64,000 bases of DNA, taken from Streptomyces sp. CNQ-509 (GTDB lineage Bacteria > Actinomycetota > Actinomycetes > Streptomycetales > Streptomycetaceae). Below the pieces are notes generated by a model. The model was not told the origin of the DNA. It made no database searches and saw only the letters and a list, made by a program, of their open reading frames with translations. Every line of letters begins with the position of its first letter. Position 1 is the stretch's first letter. Below are positions 17,525 through 26,274 of this stretch, in pieces. The stretch spans positions 620,001 to 684,000 of the forward strand of contig NZ_CP011492.1 of the NCBI RefSeq assembly GCF_001011035.1, in the 5' to 3' direction. A program made the position numbers and the translations under genes.

Positions 17525-18321
17525 CCACGGTGGACAAGACGGGGGACACGGCCGCCCAGGGAGCGCCGGCCATCAGCGTCGAGGGGCTGCACAAGTCCTT
17601 CGGCGACCTGGAGGTGCTCGGCGGCATCGACCTGACGGTCGCGCGCGGCGAGGTGGTGTGCGTCATCGGGCCCTCGGGCTCCGGCAAGTCGACGCTGCTG
17701 CGCTGCGTGAACATGCTGGAGGAGCCGAGCGCGGGGCGGATCACCGTGGCCGGCGCCGAAGTCACCGACCCGGACGTCGACATCGACCGGGTGCGGCGCC
17801 GGATCGGCATGGTCTTCCAGTCGTTCAACCTCTTCCCGCATCTGACGGTGCTGGACAACCTCACCATCGCGCAGCGGCGGGTGCTCGGGCGCAGCCGGCC
17901 GGAGGCGCAGGAGGTCGCGCGGGCCAACCTGGTGCGGGTGGGGCTGACCGAGAAGGAGGCATCGTACCCGGCGCAGTTGTCCGGCGGGCAGCAGCAGCGG
18001 GTGGCGATCGCGCGGGCGCTGTCGATGGAGCCGGAGCTGATGCTCTTCGATGAGCCGACCTCCGCGCTCGACCCCGAACTGGTCGGCGACGTGCTGGCGG
18101 TGATGCGGCACCTCGCGGACGAGGGCATGACGATGCTGGTGGTCACGCACGAGATGAGCTTCGCGCGGGAGGTGGCGGACCGGGTGGTCTTCATGGACGA
18201 GGGCACCATCGTGGAGCAGGGCGTGCCGGAGCAGGTGATCGGCAAGCCGCAGCACCGGCGGACGCGGACGTTCCTGGCGCGGGTGCTGGACCCGGCGGCG
18301 GCGGAGGTCGCGGAGCTGTAG
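17521..18321 (+). CDS. Polar amino-acid ABC transporter, ATP-binding protein
   Basis: A 266-residue GlnQ/HisP-type ATPase. Walker [10 protein letters not shown] (about 51-59), the Q-loop in [12 protein letters not shown], signature LSGGQQQR near 158-165, Walker [13 protein letters not shown] and the switch His in VVTHEMSF are all intact. It energises import by the two preceding gene products. The GTG start overlaps the permease stop by four bases. About 20 N-terminal residues precede the usual start of the nucleotide-binding fold; they are hydrophilic and probably unstructured. Confidence 0.94.
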   Translation: MTTVDKTGDTAAQGAPAISVEGLHKSFGDLEVLGGIDLTVARGEVVCVIGPSGSGKSTLLRCVNMLEEPSAGRITVAGAEVTDPDVDIDRVRRRIGMVFQSFNLFPHLTVLDNLTIAQRRVLGRSRPEAQEVARANLVRVGLTEKEASYPAQLSGGQQQRVAIARALSMEPELMLFDEPTSALDPELVGDVLAVMRHLADEGMTMLVVTHEMSFAREVADRVVFMDEGTIVEQGVPEQVIGKPQHRRTRTFLARVLDPAAAEVAEL

Positions 18322-18332
18322 GGCCTACGGGC

Positions 18333-19208
18333 TCAGGCGGCCCGTACGCCGCCGAACTCATCGAAGAAGCCGCGTACGGCCGCCGAGGCGTCGTACGCGT
18401 CGCTGCCCGAGCCGTCGGCGTGCCCGCCGAGCAGCGGGTCGGGCGTGCCCGGCCAGGCGTGGCCCAGGGACGCGACGGCGACGAGGCGTACGGGCTCACG
18501 GCCCGCGGCGTCGCGGTGGCGGAACTCCGTGACGCCGGGCGCGGATTCGGCCCGTACCGGCTCGGCCGCGCAGCCCGCGGCCCCGGCCCAGCGGCCGACG
18601 GCGTCCGGCACGGGCTCGTCCCAGCGGGGGCCGGCCGCGCCGCGGTACGGGTTGGTGGCGTCCCGCAGCCCGTGGACGGCGAGCAGCGGCGGTGCGGTGT
18701 CGCCGGGGCCGCCCGGGCGGCGTACGCCCCCGACGCAGGCGACGGACGCGAGGCGGTCGCCGAAGGCGACGGCGGCGTGGCTCGCGAGCCGGGCGCCGCC
18801 GGAGAAACCGGAGAGGTGGCGGCGGGCGGGGTCGAGCGGGAGCATGCCGTCGAGGGTGTCGAGCAGCGCGGCGAGGAAGGCGACGTCGTCGACGCCGGCG
18901 GCCTCGTCCCGTATCCGCTCCTCCCCCGCCAGCGGCACCCCGGGCAGGGACCAGGCCCAGCCGCCCTGATAGGGCAGCGCTCCCTGGGGCGCTGCGACGG
19001 CGTATCCGCGCGCGGCCAGCTCGCCGAGGCCGCTGCCGCGGAGCTGGGCGGCCGGGCCGAGGCCGCTGGGGTGCAGGTCGACGACGAGCGGCGCGGGGCG
19101 GTCACGCGGGCCGGGCTCCGGCCGCAGCAGGAGGAAGCGCCGGCGGCGCCCGCCGTACGTCAACTCGTGCCGCTCGGCTCGCCGTACGGTCTCCGCCCGG
19201 GTCGTCAT
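18333..19208 (-). CDS. Alpha/beta-hydrolase esterase (PHB-depolymerase/LpqC-like)
   Basis: A 291-residue esterase of the polyhydroxybutyrate-depolymerase-like group. The oxyanion strand is LVVDLHPSG, the nucleophile elbow GFSGGAR, and the catalytic His falls in SLGHAWPG; the acid is probably in VHGLRDATNP. No signal peptide is visible at the annotated ATG, so it appears cytoplasmic although many relatives are secreted. It is convergent with the amino-acid transporter operon, with only 11 bases between the stops. Substrate could be a feruloyl or short-chain ester; not determinable. Confidence 0.85.
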   Translation of the reverse strand: MTTRAETVRRAERHELTYGGRRRRFLLLRPEPGPRDRPAPLVVDLHPSGLGPAAQLRGSGLGELAARGYAVAAPQGALPYQGGWAWSLPGVPLAGEERIRDEAAGVDDVAFLAALLDTLDGMLPLDPARRHLSGFSGGARLASHAAVAFGDRLASVACVGGVRRPGGPGDTAPPLLAVHGLRDATNPYRGAAGPRWDEPVPDAVGRWAGAAGCAAEPVRAESAPGVTEFRHRDAAGREPVRLVAVASLGHAWPGTPDPLLGGHADGSGSDAYDASAAVRGFFDEFGGVRAA

Positions 19209-19266
19209 GGTGATCGATCCTACGGCGGCCGGCGGCGCGACCCCGCGGCGGCCTGGGGCCTGTGTC

Positions 19267-19719
19267 CTAGGAGATGCCCTCCGGCAGCAGCTCCGTGGGG
19301 ATGTCCTCGGGGCTCAGGCCGCTGGGCAGGTCGTCGAGGTCGAGGCCGCTGGGCAGCAGCTCGGTCGGGATGTCCTCGGGGTTCAGGCCGCTGGGCAGGT
19401 CCTCGGGGTCCAGGCCGCTGGGCAGCAGCTCGGTCGGGATGTCCTCGGGGAGCTTGGGGTCGTCGGGACCGGCGGACGGGCTCTCGCTGGGCGGCGGCTT
19501 GCAGGCGCACGTCCCCTCGTCGTCGTCACCGCCGCTGACGAGCGCGTACGTCAGACCGACGCCGCCGGCGAGCACCACGACCGCCGCGGCCGCCGGGAGC
19601 CACCGCTTCCTGCCGCCGCCGTCGGGCGGCGGGGGCGGGGCGGGCCAGTGCTGGGTGCTGCTGCCGAGCGGGGGTGTGTGGTCCGGCGGCGGGGCGTCTG
19701 CGGGCGGCGGGTAACTCAT
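19267..19719 (-). CDS. Membrane-anchored protein with extracellular 23-residue repeats
   Basis: A 150-residue protein starting at ATG 19719. Residues 1-38 are Pro-rich and cytoplasmic, 41-62 form one membrane helix (LPAAAAVVVLAGGVGLTYALV), then an acidic GGDDDEGTCACK segment with two cysteines, and a C-terminal repeat region. The repeat begins PEDIPTELLPSGL and has a 23-residue period: 91-113, 114-136 and a partial copy 137-150. The repeats alternate Pro-Glu/Asp-Asp with Leu-Pro-Ser-Gly-Leu, giving an acidic, proline-punctuated external tail. The family is not recognised. The N-terminal Pro-rich plus single helix layout is common in streptomycete surface proteins. Confidence 0.72.
   Translation of the reverse strand: MSYPPPADAPPPDHTPPLGSSTQHWPAPPPPPDGGGRKRWLPAAAAVVVLAGGVGLTYALVSGGDDDEGTCACKPPPSESPSAGPDDPKLPEDIPTELLPSGLDPEDLPSGLNPEDIPTELLPSGLDLDDLPSGLSPEDIPTELLPEGIS
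19270..19449. repeat. Tandem 69-bp coding repeats
   Basis: Two full and one partial copy of a 69-bp unit encode the 23-residue protein repeat. Copies are nearly identical at DNA level, suggesting recent expansion or ongoing homogenisation. Confidence 0.75.
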
Positions 19720-20032
19720 GGCCCCAGCTTCGCCCGCGGTGGCGGCGGAAGGGATGGCTCCGCCGGGCTCGTGACAGGGTTGCGACACTCCGCCGCCGGT
19801 CAGAGAGCCGCGGCGGCCCTGCGGGCGGCGTGAGGGCCCGTGCCCGGCCGACGGCCGATGGGCGCCGGGCCGGGGCCCGCCTGTCTGCCGCCGGCGGGCG
19901 TGCACCCGGCCTTCTGCCGGAGGGGCGGCCTACCCTGGGGCGGGTGTGCGGGGGACGTGCGGTGACTTACCGGGATTCGGGGGCGTACGGGCCGCTCGCC
20001 GGCATTCCCCGGCGGCGCGGCCCGTACGCCGT
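19720..20032. other. Gene-free stretch before the xylA tail repeats
   Basis: About 310 bases between the start of the repeat protein and the xylA 3' repeats. It must hold the promoter of the repeat protein near its right-hand start, but I see no gene, RNA or strong symmetric site. Confidence 0.4.
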
Positions 20033-20134
20033 CCTGCGGCGTCAGACGCCCAGGACGTGGTCCATCCCTGCGGCGTCAGACGCCCAGGAGGTGGTCCATC
20101 CCTGCGGCGTCAGACGCCCAGGAGGTGGTCCATC
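20033..20134. repeat. Three tandem 34-bp copies of the xylA 3' end
   Basis: Copies at 20033-20066, 20067-20100 and 20101-20134 differ at one base. The rightmost copy encodes the last codons of xylA (MDHLLGV-stop). Each copy contains GGCGTC-A-GACGCC, extendable with CCTG/CAGG to a 10-bp stem with one bulge, so the transcript end carries three consecutive hairpins. They may have arisen by slippage and could function as a reinforced terminator. Confidence 0.85.
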
Positions 20135-21273
20135 GCGAGCTGGTCCAGGTGCTCGAAGGCCATCCCGCGCCGCGCCGCCGCCTCCGGGTCGAAGTCCTCG
20201 TACGCGCCCCGGTCCGCGAGCAGCCCGGCGAGGCCGGAGTCGTCCGCGGTGGGCTGCGCCAGCTCGTCCAGCCGCGAGGCGCGGAGCGCCTCCTGCACCG
20301 CGGGGTCGGCGCGGAAGGCCGCGGCGCGCTCCTTGAGGATGAGGTAGTTGCGCATGCAGCCCGCGGCCGACGCCCACACGCCCTCCTTGTCCTCGGTGCG
20401 CGGCGGCTTGAAGTCGAAGGTCTTCGGACCCGCGTAGCCGGCCGTCTCCAGCAGGTCCACCAGCCAGAACGCGGCGCGCACGTCCCCGGCGCCGAAGCGC
20501 AGGTCCTGGTCGTACTTGATGCCGTTCTGGCCGTTGAGGTCGATGTGGAACAGCTTCTCCGCCCACAGGGCCTGGGCGATGCCGTGCGGGAAGTTGAGCC
20601 CGGCCATCTGCTCGTGCCCGACCTCGGGGTTGACGCCGTAGAGCTCGGGGCGCTCCAGCCGCTCGATGAAGGCCAGCACGTGGCCGACGGTGGGCAGCAG
20701 GATGTCGCCGCGCGGCTCGTTGGGCTTCGGCTCGATGGCGAACTTCAGGTCGTAGCCCTGCCCGGTGACGTACTCGCCGAGCAGGTCGAAAGCCTCCTTC
20801 ATCCGGTCGAGCGCGACCCGCACGTCCTTCGCCGCGCCGGACTCGGCGCCCTCGCGACCGCCCCAGGCGACGTAAACCTTCGCTCCCAGCTCCACCGCCA
20901 GGTCGATGTTGCGAATCGTCTTGCGCAGCGCGTAGCGGCGGACGTCGCGGTCGTTGGCGGTGAAGGCCCCGTCCTTGAAGACGGGGTGGGTGAAGAGGTT
21001 CGTGGTGGCCGCGGGGACGGCCATCCCGGTGGCGTCGAGCGCCTGCCGGAAGCGCTTGACGTGCGACTCGCGCTCCGTCTCGGAGGCACCGAAGGGGATC
21101 AGGTCGTCGTCGTGGAACGTGACCCCGTACGCCCCGAGATCCGCCAGCCGGCGGACGCTCTCCACCGGGTCGAGCGGCTCGCGGGTCGCGTCGCCGAAGG
21201 GATCGCGGCCCTGCCAGCCGACGGTCCACAGACCGAAGCTGAACTTGTCCTCGGGGGTCGGGGTATACGACAT
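20110..21273 (-). CDS. xylA: Xylose isomerase
   Basis: A 387-residue xylose isomerase, the length typical of Streptomyces enzymes. His54 and Asp57 of the catalytic pair fall in [10 protein letters not shown]. The metal-site blocks [46 protein letters not shown] and FDFKPPRT are intact. It converts D-xylose to D-xylulose (and glucose to fructose) as a cytoplasmic tetramer with Mg2+. ATG 21273. It diverges from xylB across a 102-base gap containing a strong inverted repeat. Its stop lies within the first of three 34-bp tandem repeats. Confidence 0.97.
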   Translation of the reverse strand: MSYTPTPEDKFSFGLWTVGWQGRDPFGDATREPLDPVESVRRLADLGAYGVTFHDDDLIPFGASETERESHVKRFRQALDATGMAVPAATTNLFTHPVFKDGAFTANDRDVRRYALRKTIRNIDLAVELGAKVYVAWGGREGAESGAAKDVRVALDRMKEAFDLLGEYVTGQGYDLKFAIEPKPNEPRGDILLPTVGHVLAFIERLERPELYGVNPEVGHEQMAGLNFPHGIAQALWAEKLFHIDLNGQNGIKYDQDLRFGAGDVRAAFWLVDLLETAGYAGPKTFDFKPPRTEDKEGVWASAAGCMRNYLILKERAAAFRADPAVQEALRASRLDELAQPTADDSGLAGLLADRGAYEDFDPEAAARRGMAFEHLDQLAMDHLLGV

Positions 21274-21292
21274 GACGGCTCCTTCGGCGGAT

Positions 21293-21321
21293 CTATTTCG
21301 TAAGGCCGCTTTACAAAATAG
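21293..21321. promoter_or_regulatory. Inverted-repeat operator between xylA and xylB
   Basis: CTATTTCGTAA and TTACAAAATAG are inverted repeats matching at 10 of 11 positions, separated by seven bases. The AT-rich block sits 20 bases upstream of xylA and 55 bases upstream of xylB and can control both. Size suits an ROK/XylR-type repressor; an ROK regulator is encoded at 28000-29316. Confidence 0.6.
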
Positions 21322-21375
21322 GATGCCGACCGGGTCGGAGGGAAGAGCCGGCCCACGAGTCGCGGAGGACACAGC

Positions 21376-22797
21376 ATGGGGCCCCTCGTCATCGGCGTCG
21401 ACAGTTCGACGCAGTCCACCAAGGCGCTGGTCGTCGACAGCGAGACCGGGCAGGTGGTGGCGCACGGCCAGGCCGCGCACGTCGTCAGCACCGGCGGCCG
21501 GCGGGAGAGCGATCCGGAGCAGTGGTGGGACGCGCTCGGCGCCGCCCTGGCCGCCTGCGGCCCGCCGGCCCGGGAGGCGGCGGCCATCTCGGTGGGCGCG
21601 CAGCAGCACGGGCTGGTGACGCTGGACGCCGGCGGGCGTCCGGTACGTCCCGCGCTGCTCTGGAACGACGTGCGCTCCGCCGCGCAGCGCGACCGCCTGG
21701 TCACGGAGCTGGGCGGGCCGAAGGGCTGGGCGGAGCGCACCGGCAGCGTGCCGGCCGCCTCCTTCACCGTCACCAAGTGGGCGTGGCTCGCCGAGCAGGA
21801 GCCTGAGTCCGCCGCCGCCACCGCGGCCGTCCGGCTGCCGCACGACTACCTCACCGAGCGGCTCACCGGCGAGGCCGTCACCGATCGCGGCGACGCCTCG
21901 GGCACCGGCTGGTGGGACGCCGCGACGGAGGCGTACGACAGCGCGACGCTGGAGCACGTCGGCCTCTCCCCCGACCGGCTGCCGCGCGTGGTGCGGCCGG
22001 GCGGGGCGGCCGGCACCGTACACGCCGAAGGACTGCCCGTACCCCGCGGCGCCCTCGTCGCCCCCGGCACCGGCGACAACATGGCCGCCGCCCTGGGCCT
22101 GGGCCTCGCCGCAGGGCAACCGGTGCTCAGCCTCGGCACCTCCGGCACCGTCTACGCCGTCTCCCGGCACCGCCCCGCCGACCCCACCGGCACCGTCGCG
22201 GGCTTCGCCGACGCGCGCGGCGACTGGCTGCCGCTGGCCTGCACCCTCAACTGCACCCAGGCCGTGGACCGGATCGCCGCGCTGCTCAGCCGCTACCGCG
22301 AGGAGGTGCAGCCCGGTGGCACGGCCGTCGTGCTGCCCTTCCTCGACGGCGAGCGCACCCCCGACCTGCCGCACGCCTCCGGCCTCGTCCACGGGCTGCG
22401 CCACGACACCACCCCCGGGCAGGTGCTCCAGGCCGCGTACGACGGCGCGGTGCACGCGCTGCTGACGGCGCTGGCGGAGGTCTCCGGGCCCGACGCCGAC
22501 CCGGACGCGCCGCTGCTGCTCATCGGCGGCGGGGCGCAGGGCGCCGCGTGGCGGGAGACGGTGCGGCGGCTGTCGGGGCGTGCGGTGCAGGTGCCGCGGG
22601 CGCAGGAGCTGGTCGCCCTCGGCGCGGCGGCGCAGGCGGCGGGGCTGCTGCTGGACGAGGACCCGGCGGCGGTGGCCAGGCGCTGGTCCACCGCGGAGGG
22701 GCGCACGTACGAGCCGCTGGAGCGGGACGACGCGACCCTGGAGCGGATCGGCGCGGTGCTCGCGGACGCGGGCGCGCTGCTGCGCCGGGCGGACTGA
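21376..22797 (+). CDS. xylB: Xylulokinase
   Basis: A 473-residue FGGY-family sugar kinase. The N-terminal ATPase lobe begins [15 protein letters not shown] (phosphate 1), followed by [13 protein letters not shown] and LLWNDVRS; the C-terminal lobe has [13 protein letters not shown] and the adenosine segment [15 protein letters not shown]. It phosphorylates D-xylulose to xylulose 5-phosphate for the pentose phosphate pathway. Its partner xylA is divergent, sharing one control region. Length and motifs are normal. It is convergent with the DeoR regulator gene downstream. Confidence 0.95.
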   Translation: MGPLVIGVDSSTQSTKALVVDSETGQVVAHGQAAHVVSTGGRRESDPEQWWDALGAALAACGPPAREAAAISVGAQQHGLVTLDAGGRPVRPALLWNDVRSAAQRDRLVTELGGPKGWAERTGSVPAASFTVTKWAWLAEQEPESAAATAAVRLPHDYLTERLTGEAVTDRGDASGTGWWDAATEAYDSATLEHVGLSPDRLPRVVRPGGAAGTVHAEGLPVPRGALVAPGTGDNMAAALGLGLAAGQPVLSLGTSGTVYAVSRHRPADPTGTVAGFADARGDWLPLACTLNCTQAVDRIAALLSRYREEVQPGGTAVVLPFLDGERTPDLPHASGLVHGLRHDTTPGQVLQAAYDGAVHALLTALAEVSGPDADPDAPLLLIGGGAQGAAWRETVRRLSGRAVQVPRAQELVALGAAAQAAGLLLDEDPAAVARRWSTAEGRTYEPLERDDATLERIGAVLADAGALLRRAD

Positions 22798-22896
22798 GGG
22801 CGTACGGACCGGTGGCGGCGGCTCGGGCCCGGCGGTGTCCGCGCGCCGGCCTGCGCCGCGTACGCCGGGACGGCGGCCGCGTACCGGCGTGGCGGG

Positions 22897-23688
22897 TCAG
22901 CCCGCGCGGACGAACGTCACGCCCGCCGCCGCGCAGCGTTCCGCCAGGTCCTCCGGCGCCTCCGCGTCGGTCACCAGCGTCCAGCCCCGGGGCAGCCGGG
23001 TCCACGCCGGGGCGTCGTCGACGACCAGCTTCGTCGCGTCGGCGAGGACCACGACCCGGTGCGCCCGCGCGGCGACGCGCTCCTTGACCGCCGTCTCCTC
23101 CAGCGTCGGCTCGCCGACGCCGCGTTCGGGGTCGACGGCGTCGGCGCCGAGGAACGCCACCGAGAACGACAGCCGGTCCAGTGCCAGGTCGGTGAGCGGG
23201 CCGACCAGCCCGTGGCTGAGCGGGCGCACGCTGCCGCCGAGCATCACCACGTCGATGTCGGGCGCCCCGGCGAGCAGTTGCGCGGTCTCCAGGCCGCGGG
23301 TGACCACGACGCTGCCGCCCGCGTGCACGTCGGCGTCGAGCAACTGGCGGGCCAGCGCCGCGCACGTGGTGCCCGCGTCGACGAACACCGCGCCGCTCTC
23401 CGGCACCAGCGCGAGCGCGGCCTCCGCGATCGCGGCCTTCGCGTGCAGCCGGACGAGCGCGCTCTCCCCCACCGGGCGCTCGGGGAACGCCTCGGGCACC
23501 ACCGCGCCGCCGTAGGTGCGCGTCACCCGGCCGCCCTCGGTGAGCCGGCCCAGGTCGCGCCGTACGGTCGACGGCGACACGGCGAGCGCCGCGGCCAGCT
23601 CCTCCACCTGCGTGGTGCCTTCGCGGAGCAGCCGCAGCAGGGCTTCGTGCCGCTCGCGCGTGCCGCGCCGCGCCGTCGGGTGGGCCAC
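22897..23688 (-). CDS. DeoR-family transcriptional repressor
   Basis: A 263-residue DeoR-family regulator. The N-terminal winged helix covers residues 12-65 (EALLRLLREGTTQVEELAAALAVSPSTVRRDLGRL), with the R-R-D-L signature. The C-terminal sugar-phosphate-binding domain contains AVFVDAGTTCAALARQL and LGADAVDPERGVGEPTLEETAVKE. The GTG at 23688 has GGAGG at the proper distance. It is the last gene after the GntP, DUF1537 and PdxA genes on the same strand, so it probably represses that operon and responds to a phosphorylated four-carbon acid intermediate (inference). Confidence 0.92.
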   Translation of the reverse strand: MAHPTARRGTRERHEALLRLLREGTTQVEELAAALAVSPSTVRRDLGRLTEGGRVTRTYGGAVVPEAFPERPVGESALVRLHAKAAIAEAALALVPESGAVFVDAGTTCAALARQLLDADVHAGGSVVVTRGLETAQLLAGAPDIDVVMLGGSVRPLSHGLVGPLTDLALDRLSFSVAFLGADAVDPERGVGEPTLEETAVKERVAARAHRVVVLADATKLVVDDAPAWTRLPRGWTLVTDAEAPEDLAERCAAAGVTFVRAG

Positions 23689-23747
23689 ACGTGCCTCCGT
23701 CTGTCGTGTCCGCCCGCCGCTGCGGGTCCCGCGGCGGGCGGGGTGGG

Positions 23748-24785
23748 TCAGCCGTACGTCCGGCGGATCCGCTCCGCGAACGGGCTGTAGTCCACGCCCG
23801 CGAGATACGCCGAGAGCATTGTGCCGTGATCGGCGCGGCCGGTGCCCGCGATATCGAAGGCCGTGCCGTGGTCGACGGACGTGCGCAGGATCGGCAGCCC
23901 GACGGTGACGGAGATGGTGCCGTCGAAGTCGTAGGTCTTGGCGGGGATGTGGCCCTGGTCGTGGAAGTGGGACAGCACGCCGTCGTAGCGGCCGACGAGG
24001 CCCTGGTGGAAGACGGAGTCCGCGGGGACGGGCCCGCTGACGTCCAGACCCTCGGCGCGCGCCGCCTCCACGGCGGGGGCGATGTGCACGATCTCCTCGT
24101 CGCCGAACGCCCCGTTCTCGCCGCCGTGCGGGTTGATCGCGGCGACCGCCAGCCGGGGCGCCTCGGTGCCGAAGACCTGCAGCGCGGTGACCGCCTCGCG
24201 GATCGACCTGCCGACGCGCTCCGCGGTGATCTGGTCGAGCGCGGTGCGCAGCGCGACGTGCCGGGTGGTGAAGAAGATGCGCAGGTGGTGGCCTTCGGCC
24301 GCGGTGTTGCGCACGACGAACATGGTGTCCTGGCGGGTCACGCCGGTCAGCTCGCCGAGCATCTCGGTGTGGCCGAGGTGCTTCGAGCCGGCCTTCCAGA
24401 TGGCCTCCTTGTTGATGGGGCCCGTGACGATCCCCGAGACCTTGCCGTCGAGCGCGGCGCGGGTGGCGACCTCGATGGCGGTGACGGCGGCGCGGCCCGC
24501 GCGGGCGTCGACCTTGCCCCACTCCGGTACGTCCGTGCCGAGTTCGCCGGTGTCGAAGACGTCGATGACGCCGGGGCCCGCGGGTTCGGCGTCGAAGCCG
24601 CTCACCGCGCGCACCTCGGTGTCGAGACCGGCGGCGCGGGCGCCGCGGCGCAGCGCCTCTGCGTCGCCGACGGCGATGCCGTGGTGCCCGGTCTGCCCGG
24701 CGACCTCGGCCAGGGTGCGGGCCGTGATCTCCGGGCCGATCCCGACGGGGTCGCCCAGGGTGACGGCGAGGACGGGGCGGGTCAT
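23748..24785 (-). CDS. pdxA2: PdxA2-type 4-phospho-D-threonate/erythronate dehydrogenase
   Basis: A 345-residue PdxA-family NAD-dependent decarboxylating dehydrogenase. It starts with GDPVGIGPEI, has the TGPINKEAIWKAG segment, the metal His in GHTEMLG, and the C-terminal SHFHDQGHIPAKTYDFDGTISVTVGLPILRTSVDHGTAFDIAG signature. In vitamin B6 synthesis PdxA oxidises 4-phosphohydroxythreonine, but PdxA2 paralogues beside DUF1537 kinases act on 4-phospho-D-threonate or -erythronate, yielding dihydroxyacetone phosphate and CO2. The DUF1537 and GntP neighbours support the catabolic role. Confidence 0.92.
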   Translation of the reverse strand: MTRPVLAVTLGDPVGIGPEITARTLAEVAGQTGHHGIAVGDAEALRRGARAAGLDTEVRAVSGFDAEPAGPGVIDVFDTGELGTDVPEWGKVDARAGRAAVTAIEVATRAALDGKVSGIVTGPINKEAIWKAGSKHLGHTEMLGELTGVTRQDTMFVVRNTAAEGHHLRIFFTTRHVALRTALDQITAERVGRSIREAVTALQVFGTEAPRLAVAAINPHGGENGAFGDEEIVHIAPAVEAARAEGLDVSGPVPADSVFHQGLVGRYDGVLSHFHDQGHIPAKTYDFDGTISVTVGLPILRTSVDHGTAFDIAGTGRADHGTMLSAYLAGVDYSPFAERIRRTYG

Positions 24786-24924
24786 CGGTGGTTCCTCCTC
24801 GTGGTGCGGCGGCGCGGTGCGCTCGCCGTCCGGTGGGGTGCGGTCGGCCCGAAGTCCTCGGGCCGGTCGGTCTGCACGGGCGTCACGGGTTCACAGTGTC
24901 CTCGGGGTGGCCGGCTTCACGGGG

Positions 24925-26274
24925 TCAACGTCTCCCGGCGGCCGGAACGTGCCGCCGGGCGGCGGCAGCGGCGCGGCGCAGATGGGCGACGCAGGCGACG
25001 GTGGTGTCGGCGCCGCCGATCAGGCCGCCCTTGGTGACGACCGGGAGGCCGGCCCAGTCGCCGCCGACGAAGCCGCCGGCGACCGCCAGCGGCTCCAACT
25101 CGTCCTCGACGTCGAGCCCGGCCGCGCCGAGCGCGGCGAAGAGGGCGGCGGAGACGTCGCCGCCGGTGGCGAAGAGACCATCGACGGGCTGCCGTTCCAG
25201 GGCGGTACGGACCGTGCGGGCCAGCTCCGCCGGCAGCCGCGCCGCGTCCGCGGGGTCGAGGGCGACGACGTCGGCGTCCTCCAGCACGGTCGCGAGCAGC
25301 ACCACCTCGCCCGGGCCCGCGGCGGCCAGCTCCGCCGCCAGCGCCTCGGCGGTGGCGGCGGGCTCGGGGACGGGCGAGCCGGGAGCGGTGACGGGGCGGA
25401 CGACGCGCACGGGCTCGACGGCCCGCAGCCGCGCGAGCTGGGCGCGGGTCAGCGCGGTGGCGGAGCCCGAGACGGCGAGCACCGGGAAGCCCGCGGCGCG
25501 GCCGGTGATGCCGAGCGCGCGGGCCAGCGCCACGGAGCCGGGCCCGGAGTCGACGCCGGTCCACACGATCTCGCCGCCGCCGGCGGCGACGGCCGCCGCG
25601 GCCGTGCGCTCCAGGTGCTCCACGGTCAGCGCGTCGGCGACGACCACCTCCGCGCCCTCGGCGACGACCTTGTCCAGATGGGCCTGGAGCGTCCCGGCCT
25701 CGGCGGTGACCACCGACAGCGGCACGCGGGCGATCCGCAGGTCCGCCTGGCGGCGCAGCAGCTCCGCGATGTCCGAGGTCGGCACGGGCGAGCGCGGGTC
25801 GCGCGCCAGCTCCGTCTCCTCCAGCCGGACGCCGTCGAGGAGTTGGGTGCCCTGCACGGTGTGCCGGCCCGCCTCGGGGTGGGCCGGTGCGCACAGGGCC
25901 ACGGCCCGCCGGCCGGAGGCCGCGCGCACGGCCGCCAGCAGGGCTTCGGTGGAGGCGCCGACGTTGCCGCGGAGGGTGGAGTCGACGCGGTTGCTGACCA
26001 GTTCGGCCGGCCAGCCGGCCCGTACGGCGCCGGTCACCCGGCGCGCCGCCTCGGCGGGCGGGCAGTGCCGGCTGTCGGTGCTGACCACCACGGCGTCGAA
26101 CCGCTCCGCGAGCCCGGCGAGGACGTCCGGACCCTGGTCGGCGCCGACGGTCACGGCGCGCAGCCCGGCCCGGGCGAAGCCCGCCGCCGTGGCGTTCGCG
26201 CCCGTCAGGTCGTCCGCGGCCACCAGCACGGCCGCTCGCCGGCCGGCCGGACGCGCCCTCACCGGCCCGCTCAT
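24925..26274 (-). CDS. DUF1537 four-carbon acid sugar kinase (DtnK/DenK-like)
   Basis: A 449-residue member of the four-carbon acid sugar kinase family. The N-terminal substrate domain opens with VLVAADDLTGANATAAGFARAG and includes STDSRHCPP and SNRVDSTLRGN; the C-terminal nucleotide-binding domain ends with LFATGGDVSAALFAALG, then GLPVVTKGGLIGG. These are the established family signatures. Relatives phosphorylate D-threonate or D-erythronate at C4, making the substrate for the adjacent PdxA2 enzyme. The ATG overlaps the GntP permease stop (ATGA), so uptake and phosphorylation are coupled. Confidence 0.92.
   Translation of the reverse strand: MSGPVRARPAGRRAAVLVAADDLTGANATAAGFARAGLRAVTVGADQGPDVLAGLAERFDAVVVSTDSRHCPPAEAARRVTGAVRAGWPAELVSNRVDSTLRGNVGASTEALLAAVRAASGRRAVALCAPAHPEAGRHTVQGTQLLDGVRLEETELARDPRSPVPTSDIAELLRRQADLRIARVPLSVVTAEAGTLQAHLDKVVAEGAEVVVADALTVEHLERTAAAAVAAGGGEIVWTGVDSGPGSVALARALGITGRAAGFPVLAVSGSATALTRAQLARLRAVEPVRVVRPVTAPGSPVPEPAATAEALAAELAAAGPGEVVLLATVLEDADVVALDPADAARLPAELARTVRTALERQPVDGLFATGGDVSAALFAALGAAGLDVEDELEPLAVAGGFVGGDWAGLPVVTKGGLIGGADTTVACVAHLRRAAAAARRHVPAAGRR

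Noticed and set aside
20033-20134. CRISPR array
   Set aside because: Three directly abutting copies without spacers, and the unit is the xylA 3' end.
22798-22896. Terminator between xylB and the DeoR gene
   Set aside because: I could not find a long clean stem despite the GC-rich sequence.
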